Of a stretch of 64,000 bases of DNA, positions 58,233 to 64,000 are shown one piece after another (position 1 is the first letter of the stretch; each line of letters starts with the position of its first letter). The notes under the pieces were generated by a model. It did not search any database. It was not told the origin of the DNA and was given only the letters and a program-made list of their open reading frames with translations. Origin of the DNA: Hepsetus odoe (lineage: Eukaryota; Chordata; Actinopteri; Characiformes; Hepsetidae); contig CM029370.1 in assembly GCA_017165825.1 (NCBI GenBank), forward strand, positions 29,360,416 through 29,424,415, in the 5' to 3' direction. The position numbers and the translations under genes were made by a program.

Positions 58233-58359
58233 CCTCTGAGCACAGCGCTTTTCTGACCCTTCAGGTCTGTTCAAATACACTGAAGGCCTTTTGAATCCCC
58301 TTTAAAAAAAAATAAAAATAAGATTGCACTGTTCCTCTCCTTTTCGTCCCGATTTTCTC

Positions 58360-59327
58360 TCACAAGGACGACTCCACCTCTCTGGCGATCATCACATCGG
58401 CCTCTTGTCTGGCTGCGCCCTGATCTTGCCCCTCCTGCTCCCTGGCTGCGTTCTCCAGCGACTCGTTGATGACCTCCAGCATGGCGGCGGTGGAGGCGGC
58501 CGCGGCGCTCCCCCCGGCGATGGCCTTTTGTCCGACCTCGGGTGGTTTGGGTCCGTCGGCGGAGCCGCAGCAGAACTTGGGTGCACACTGCGTTCTGCAG
58601 GAGAGCTCGCAGAGGGAGGCCCGCGACTCGGAGTTCACGGTGACGAACTCGGGCTGGATGGTGGTGGCGTGGATCCCCTCGTCGTGGAAGAAGGCCTTGA
58701 TGCGCTTGGCCACGTCCATGTACGTGGCCGGGTCGTGGCATTTGATGTGCGCCGTGGCGATGATGCGGCTGCCCGCCAGCTGCCAGATGTGCAGCTCGTG
58801 GACGGCCAGGACGCCCTCCAGCTCCCGCAGCCGCGAGTTCAGGCTGTGCATGTCGATCTGTTTGGGCACCGTCTGCAGCAGGATGAGCGCCGACTCCTTC
58901 AGAAGCGGGTACGTGGTGTACAAAAGGATGAAAACCATGATGACGCACAGCGTAGGGTCCAGGTAGAGCACCCAGCACGGCCCAGCGGTGGACAGAGGCG
59001 TAGGGTCTCCCTCCGGGCTGCTGTGGTTGCCGTGCTCGCCGTCGTGCAGCCCCACCAGCGTGTGGTTGATGTGCTGGTGGTCCGTGCAGTGGCTGTTGAC
59101 GCAGGGGTTAATGCAGGGCAGGCCGGGCTCACATGGCTGCCACACGAAGGTGAAGATGATGGCGTTGATCACGACAATCACCGAGCCCAGAGCGTCTCCC
59201 AGAACATGCAGGAAGACGCCGCGCATGTTGAGCTGCGAGGCAGAATCGTGGCTGTGCTCCATTTCCGGGTCATCATAGGCGGTGCTGCCGTTCAGCTGGA
59301 CGTCGGTGCACTCGCCATGGGACGAGC
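58360..59327 (-). CDS. slc30a1: Zinc exporter ZnT1 (SLC30A1), terminal coding exon, 5' part outside window
   Basis: One 968-nt exon encodes the last 321 complete residues. Its acceptor CCTCTTCCAG ends at 59328 on the minus strand and entry is in phase 1. SLC30A1 is a plasma-membrane cation diffusion facilitator that exports zinc from the cytosol. QLNMRGVFLHVLGDALGS is transmembrane helix 5 with the zinc-coordinating HxxxD (His at 59206-59208, Asp at 59194-59196). A cysteine-rich loop (NPCVNSHC) and LDPTLCVIMVFILLYTTYPL (helix 6) follow. The cytosolic ferredoxin-like domain has LQTVPKQID, VHELHIWQLAGSRIIATAHI and IHATTIQPEF. The C-terminus ends VESSL as in mammals, preceded by an alanine/glycine-rich stretch. 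Helices 1-4 and the His-rich loop are on an exon not found up to 64000. Confidence 0.95.
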
Positions 59328-59581
59328 CTGGAAGAGGACCATCATTCCGATTAGTTTCAATATTTTAAAGAGCCCATATCATCAGTTTGCTGCAGCTAAA
59401 AAGGCTTGAAGTATATTTTTATTATTTTATTTAACTTTCACCTCCTTGTCCATTTAGTCCATACAAGAAACTGAGCTGCAAAAACAGCCTGTTTTCAAGT
59501 CATAGTTTTTGTGAGGTCACAAAACCAACACGGTTTAGCAGCAGTTTCAGCTGCCTTTTGAATGAGTCAAAAAGGACTTTT

Positions 59582-59822
59582 AGTCTGGCGTTTAGGGGCG
59601 AGGCCCCAGGATCAGAAAGTCATGGGTTTGAACTCCAGATCAGTAGGTTACCCTGAGGTACATTTGAGCAAGGTACTGCCCCCATCACTGCTCCGCGGTT
59701 ATCAGATACGTCTGCCCCCTGCTGGACGGTGCGTGTGTGTGTTTAATGCAGATGTATTTTGTTTCGGTTCACTGTGTGCTGTTTGTCTAGAGTGGCAAAT
59801 AGTCACTTTCACTTCACTTTTG
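59582..59822 (+). mobile_element. tRNA-derived SINE copy
   Basis: GGCCCCAGGATCAGAAAG, GGGTTTGAACTCCAGATC, CTGCCCCCTGCTGG (59712-59725) and an AGTCACTTTCACTTCAC tail. The head is slightly truncated. Confidence 0.87.
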
Positions 59823-60376
59823 GAGAAACAGGATACAAATTCGGATTAATTAACAGTAGATGCTGAATAATATTCAGTAATCAGTGATCAAAACTATTTT
59901 ATTCTACTTTCCACATCGCTGTTGTGTGTTTTAGCACTGAAATCTAAAACCATTTTTTATAAATGTGGCAAAATTACACCGCCGGATTTCAGAAAGAGTC
60001 AAGAGGACGACAAGTCTGCAGGGAGGAGTGAGACGAGCAGTCGCTTCCATCAGGCGGAAGATAAAGACGATCAGAGATAAAGCAGCGAGTTAATGATTTC
60101 TCGTTTACGACTTCATGACAGCCGCGAAAGACTCCGGATCACATTCCAGCCCTGCTGCTGTTCGACCTCCTGCTTCAGAACCGCGTCCCAGTGTTAGTCG
60201 GGCTGTAACTGCTGAGTGAAGAACAAACATCCCACACCAGGATAACTGCAGTTTTGTTCTCCAGACTTTGGACCGGCGGTTGATTTAATGAGCGTGTTTC
60301 TCTAATTGGGATCGTTAGTTTAAATGTGCTTGTTTTCCTTTAATTGGCTTGAGCACCACATGTACCCACAGACGGG

Positions 60377-60612
60377 GACAGCGGCGGTGGAGTGTTTGGG
60401 GATGAGGTGCCAGGTTGGAAGGTTGAGGGTCTGATACTCAAACCAGTAGGCTGCCCTGAAGTACCTTTGAGCAAGGTACAGGCCCCATCACTGCTCCCCG
60501 GGCACTGGATATGTCTGCCCCCTGCTGGACGGTGTGTGTGAGTTAAACACAGAGGACGTGTTTGGTTGTGGTTCAGTGTGTTCACAATGACAAATAGTCA
60601 CTTTCAGTTTAA
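60377..60612 (+). mobile_element. tRNA-derived SINE copy, near full length
   Basis: GGACAGCGGCGGTGGAG head, a diverged box B, CTTTGAGCAAGGTACAGG, CTGCCCCCTGCTGG (60515-60528) and AATAGTCACTTTCAGTTT tail. Confidence 0.87.
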
Positions 60613-60856
60613 ACGGAGCTACAACATCCTGACAACGGAATTCAATAGTCACCCAAATCGTTTTAAATTAAACAATTATAAAAACACACGTACATTAATC
60701 TCTGAAAAACCCAACGGGCCAATAACGTGCCGTGATGTCTCTGAAGAACTGACTGAGGTTGGAGTTGAGAAATGTTTTCGGGGAAGTTTTTACAATAATA
60801 ATAATAAAAAAAATAATTTGGGTGACTATTGAATTCCATTGTTCTATGTTGTACTT

Positions 60857-61210
60857 GCCGGAGACGGTGATGAAAAGACAGGAGGCGGAGCTGGAGGTGT
60901 CAGAGATGGACAGGATTAGAAATGAGTATATTAGAGGGACAGCTCAGGTTGGACATTTTGGAGACGAAGTTAGAGAAGCGAGGTTGCGTTGGTTTGGACA
61001 TGTCCAGAGGAGAGACGAGGATTATATCGGGAGGAGGATGTTGAAGATGGAGCTGCCAGGAAAGAGGAGAAGAGGAAGACCAAAGAGGAGGTTTATGGAC
61101 GTGGAGAGAGAGGACATGCAGGAGGTCGGTGTGAAAGAGGAAGATGCAGAGGACAGGAAGAAATGGAGACGGTTGATCCTAAACGGGAGCTGAGAAGAGA
61201 AGAAGAAGAT
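60857..61210 (+). mobile_element. Non-LTR retrotransposon 3' tail, copy 12 (best-preserved frame)
   Basis: An open frame reads RNEYIRGTAQVGHFGDEVRE, ARLRWFGHVQRRDEDYIGRR, MLKMELPGKRRRGRPKRRFM and DVEREDMQEVGVKEEDAEDR in succession. It ends in an AGAGAAGAAGAAG tail. Slightly truncated at the 3' end. Confidence 0.85.
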
Positions 61211-61664
61211 TGAATTCTATTGTTAGAGTTAGAGAAGCTAAATTCCGAATCCGAGTGAATTTGACTTTATCGTTCCTTTAACCTTTGGCCCGATCATGAA
61301 TTTTCCAGACGGAAATCTCGCCGACTCAGCGAACGTTTGGGGAACTTGATGCTTTATTTAAAACAGACGGAGGCCGCGGTGATGGTTGGTGACCATAAAG
61401 CAGTCGTGTGATGATCTTTAATGCTGCTGTCTGATGGGCTGGTTATATTCACGCTGGATTAGAACACAGCAGTCTGCCCCTCACGGTCTAAACTCACACC
61501 GGCGGTGGAACTCAAACACTTCGCCGCTGTCCTGTTCCACGGGAGAACACAAATGATCTGTTCTGCGGTTAATAGTGTTGAGCTCTCCCATTGGTCGGGC
61601 CTTCAGGAGCTGAACAGAAGTTTCAGAATAACCAGCAGCAGAATTAGTGTCAGCAAATCTCAAC

Positions 61665-62250
61665 CAGTTCTAGATTCACTGACTGTAAAGCAGCCATGCG
61701 AGCGCATCTGTCAGTTCTAGATAAGTAACAGATTAGAGCTTAAATGAAAGCAGGTTCAAGTAGTTCTAGAAACGACCCTGACTGTAAATAGTGTAAGCGT
61801 ATGTAGGTGTTATTCTGTTCTAGATATGTTGCTGACTATAAAACATTAGTGCAAGACTGTCAGTTCTAGATGTGTTACTTATTGTAAAATAGTAGTACAA
61901 GTAGGTTCAGGCAGTTCTAGATATGTCGTACACTATAAAATAGTGGTGTAAGCAGGATGTTCTAGATACGTCCCTGATTGTAAAACAGCACTGTACGAAT
62001 TGGTTCAGTTCTATGTATATGCCTCTGACTGCAATGCAAGGTTTTGTTCAGTTCTAGATACATCCCTGACCGTAAAACAGTAGCGTAAACAGGTTTCAGT
62101 CCATTCTAGATACATCACTGACTGTAAAACTGTAACACAAGAAGGTTTTGTTCAGTTCTAGACCCATGGCTGACTGTTAAACAGTAGTCTAAGGTGGTTT
62201 CAATCCGTTCTAGATACACTATATCGGTAGAGCTGTAGTGCAAGCAGTCA
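61665..62250. repeat. Minisatellite, about 45-65 bp unit
   Basis: Unit of the form CAGTTCTAGATACATCCCTG, ACTGTAAAACAGTAGTG, CAAGCAGGTTT. GTTCTAGA-type landmarks recur at about 61668, 61714, 61763, 61829, 61886, 61915, 61958, 62054, 62106, 62156 and 62209. Units are 10-25% diverged by eye. Confidence 0.85.
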
Positions 62251-62410
62251 GGTGTCGGGTGCTGCAGCGCAAGCACTCTTTACTGAAGGTGTGACTGTGA
62301 AACTGTAGAGCTCTAAATGTGCTGTCGAATATAAAATTTAGATAAAAGAATCTTTTAGAACCATCAGATGTAATCTAGAACCGCCAAAAATGACTGGCAC
62401 TAATTCATCA

Positions 62411-62432
62411 GTATATATATATATATATATAT
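62411..62432. repeat. (TA)n microsatellite
   Basis: Short TA tract directly beside the SINE tail at 62433. Confidence 0.85.
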
Positions 62433-62638
62433 GAGTGACCGTTTCTCATTGTGAACAGCACACGGTGATTTTAGGGTATTTAATCCACACACAGTCTAGC
62501 AGGGGGCAGCCATATCCAGCACCCGGGGAGCAGTGATGGGGACTGTACCTTGCTCAAGGGTACCTCAGGGCAACCTGGGATTCGACAACCTTCTGATCCT
62601 GAAGACTAGTCCCTAAACACTAGATCACCGCTGCCCCA
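62433..62638 (-). mobile_element. tRNA-derived SINE copy, inverted
   Basis: GAGTGACCGTTTCTCATTG, CTAGCAGGGGGCAG (62496-62509), TACCTTGCTCAAGGGTACC and CTAGATCACCGCTGCCCC. A deletion removes part of box B. Confidence 0.86.
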
Positions 62639-62893
62639 CCTTTCAGAAAAATAAACAGCGCTAGTAATTGGCCATCAGAGGAGTGAACCCGCCCCCTAAC
62701 GAGCACCGTCGTCTGAACGGCGAACCGAGCTGAAGCTGGTGCTTTGTGATGAAAGAGAACACTCTCACATGTGAGCGCTCCTACATGTGATGGAGAACCT
62801 GCCTGAAGGACGAGAGAAATTCATCACATTCATATTTCAGCTCCTGTGCTAGTGAACTGAAACAGTGAGACACTGGGACTGTGGAAGGTATGG

Positions 62894-62897
<4 letters not shown>

Positions 62898-62930
<33 letters not shown>

Positions 62931-62971
62931 TGAGTGTGAGTGTGAGAGTGTGTGTGTGTGTGTGTGTGTGT
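62898..62971. repeat. (GA)n-(GT)n compound microsatellite
   Basis: GA tract 62898-62928 followed by GTGAGT transition and GT tract 62948-62971. Confidence 0.92.
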
Positions 62972-63250
62972 TGATGCCAGGCTGACTAAGCTCTCGGTGT
63001 TATGGAGTGAATGTGTCAGAGTGACTCACTGTCCCAGTTGGCTGTTTCTGCATGTGCTCCATAGGAGGCCTTTAATACCAATTAAAGGGCCCGTTATCAT
63101 GAAAAACGGAGTGATCCTTCCTTCGTCTGAATTAGCACCTAATCACCGGACCTACCGTTCATCTCGCACTCAACACATAGAAATGTATTGTTTATATGAT
63201 GTCACAAAATATACGTCTTAGCATCCGTCAATGAAGGATGCTGCTGATTG

Positions 63251-63405
63251 GATCTGGAGAACTGCTCAGGTACAGAGACTGGACTGAACATGAGAGACAA
63301 CAACACTGTCCTTCAGGAAGATCTGGAGAACTGCTCAGGTACAGAGACTGGACTGAACATGAGAGACAACAACACTGTCCTTCAGGAAGATCTGGAGAAC
63401 TGTCC
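63251..63405 (+). repeat. Tandem 69-bp repeat (two full units plus a partial)
   Basis: GATCTGGAGAACTG starts at 63251, 63320 and 63389. The unit continues CTCAGGTACAGAGACTGGAC and CAACACTGTCCTTCAGGAA. Units 1 and 2 look identical. The length of 69 is a multiple of three, so the frame stays open, but no protein is recognised. Confidence 0.9.
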
Positions 63406-63971
63406 CTCAACAATGCAAAGACAAATTCTTGGGAGGAAAATATGTAAAGCTTACAAAGCTCTTTACCCCTGAACAAACACTAGCTTCCATTAAAAAATAA
63501 AAAATAAAAAGAAGTATCAATTAACATGAGACTGAAATGTTCACTTATGAAGAAAAAAAAAAAAAAAAAAAAAAACATAACCTGGGACAGTCCTCTGTCA
63601 GATCTCCAGTCCACCATCTTGTGTTTGGATTGTGGGAGGAAACCAGAGAACATCACTCTACACAGAAAACACCCAGAGTGGGAACTGAACCCACAACCAT
63701 CTCCCCACAACCTTCTGTAGGTTATTAGTCTACTAATGTCAGTTCAACACTCAGAACCTGCTGCTTTAAATGTTCTCCCAAAGTAGTCTTCAAGAACAAC
63801 ACCACTAAAACTCAAAGAAGGAGCAAATGAGACTGAATCAGCAGATTTGAGGCACTGGAGCCACGAGTTGGGAAACTCCTCAATGTCCTGAGGTCGTTAT
63901 TGGGCAATGCGTCACTTCCCAACGTCGCTGGTCCAGAGAAAAGCACCAGGCTCACCACTCACTGATAAGAC

Positions 63972-64000
63972 CACACACACACACACACACACACACACAC
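63972..64000. repeat. (CA)n microsatellite at window edge
   Basis: CA tract continuing past the end of the window. Confidence 0.92.

Larger units (their letters stand above)
57775..58359 (-). other. slc30a1: Probable slc30a1 3' UTR
   Basis: On the minus strand the first AATAAA after the stop is at 57780-57775. The interval includes a GA tract (58120-58229) and a CA tract (57966-58010). Confidence 0.5.
59328..64000 (-). other. slc30a1: slc30a1 intron 1 (partial, over 4.6 kb)
   Basis: Contains SINEs at 59582, 60377 and 62433, a LINE tail (60857-61210), a 60-bp minisatellite (61665-62250), a 69-bp tandem repeat (63251-63400) and GA/GT/CA tracts. No frame on either strand resembles the first ZnT1 exon. 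Confidence 0.8.

Noticed and set aside
57840..58256. Frames of 138 codons on both strands
   Set aside because: They are made of translated CA and GA microsatellites in the slc30a1 3' UTR.
58324..59409. Long + strand open frame of 361 codons, with other long frames on both strands
   Set aside because: It is antisense to the slc30a1 exon, whose minus-strand translation matches ZnT1 throughout. The shadow frames come from the GC-rich third-codon bias.
63040..63230. Possible TTAA-type element around TTAAAGGGCCCGTTATC, with related words near 37470 and 59362
   Set aside because: The shared words are short, and no paired ends or target duplication could be established by eye.
59328..64000. Search for the first coding exon of slc30a1
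   Set aside because: No minus-strand frame with the expected helix 1-4 or HMLSD-type motif was found, so the exon is placed outside the window rather than forced onto a weak candidate.

Overview
The window is vertebrate nuclear DNA, almost certainly from a ray-finned fish. It has intron-rich genes with GT/AG splice sites, many dinucleotide microsatellites, tRNA-derived SINEs, Tc1-like transposon relics and 5'-truncated LINE tails of a kind common in teleosts, perhaps an ostariophysan. No species can be named from sequence alone. There is no prokaryotic or viral gene content and no rRNA or functional tRNA gene.

Three protein genes are readable. (1) lpgat1 (+, coding 3497-41968, 7 coding exons, 376 aa) encodes an ER lysophospholipid acyltransferase. 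All coding exons join in frame. The 5' noncoding exon was not located, and the 3' end probably uses one of three AATAAA signals between 43151 and 45113. (2) nek2 (+, coding 46684-54868, 9 exons, 434 aa) encodes a centrosomal mitotic kinase. It has a compact cell-cycle-type promoter with two CCAAT boxes 33 bp apart, a TTTAAA and an RFX-like X-box. It also has a clear intronic alternative 3' end that would give a 389-aa NEK2B-like protein. (3) slc30a1 (-, terminal coding exon 58360-59327) encodes the C-terminal two thirds of zinc exporter ZnT1. Its first coding exon is not in the window and must lie beyond 64000. nek2 and slc30a1 converge.

Layout: 1-3481 upstream DNA with a pyrimidine minisatellite and a near-consensus CTCF site; 3482-45113 lpgat1, including a 16.5-kb intron 5 packed with repeats; about 45114-46400 a spacer with a LINE tail and a SINE foldback; 46400-55790 nek2; 55791-57775 convergent spacer; 57775-64000 slc30a1 3' UTR, last exon and part of its first intron.

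The repeat landscape is the richest part. It holds about 24 copies of one tRNA-like SINE family, whose body carries a CTCF-like core, and about 12 tails of one non-LTR retrotransposon. It also holds a Tc1-derived family built as a long foldback in which both arms encode the same transposase C-terminus on opposite strands. There are several unrelated minisatellites (about 43, 24, 60 and 69 bp units) and an inverted pair of a 300-bp repeat 41 kb apart. The three genes act in different pathways (phospholipid remodelling, centrosome separation, zinc efflux). Their adjacency reflects conserved vertebrate linkage (human 1q32) rather than a shared function.
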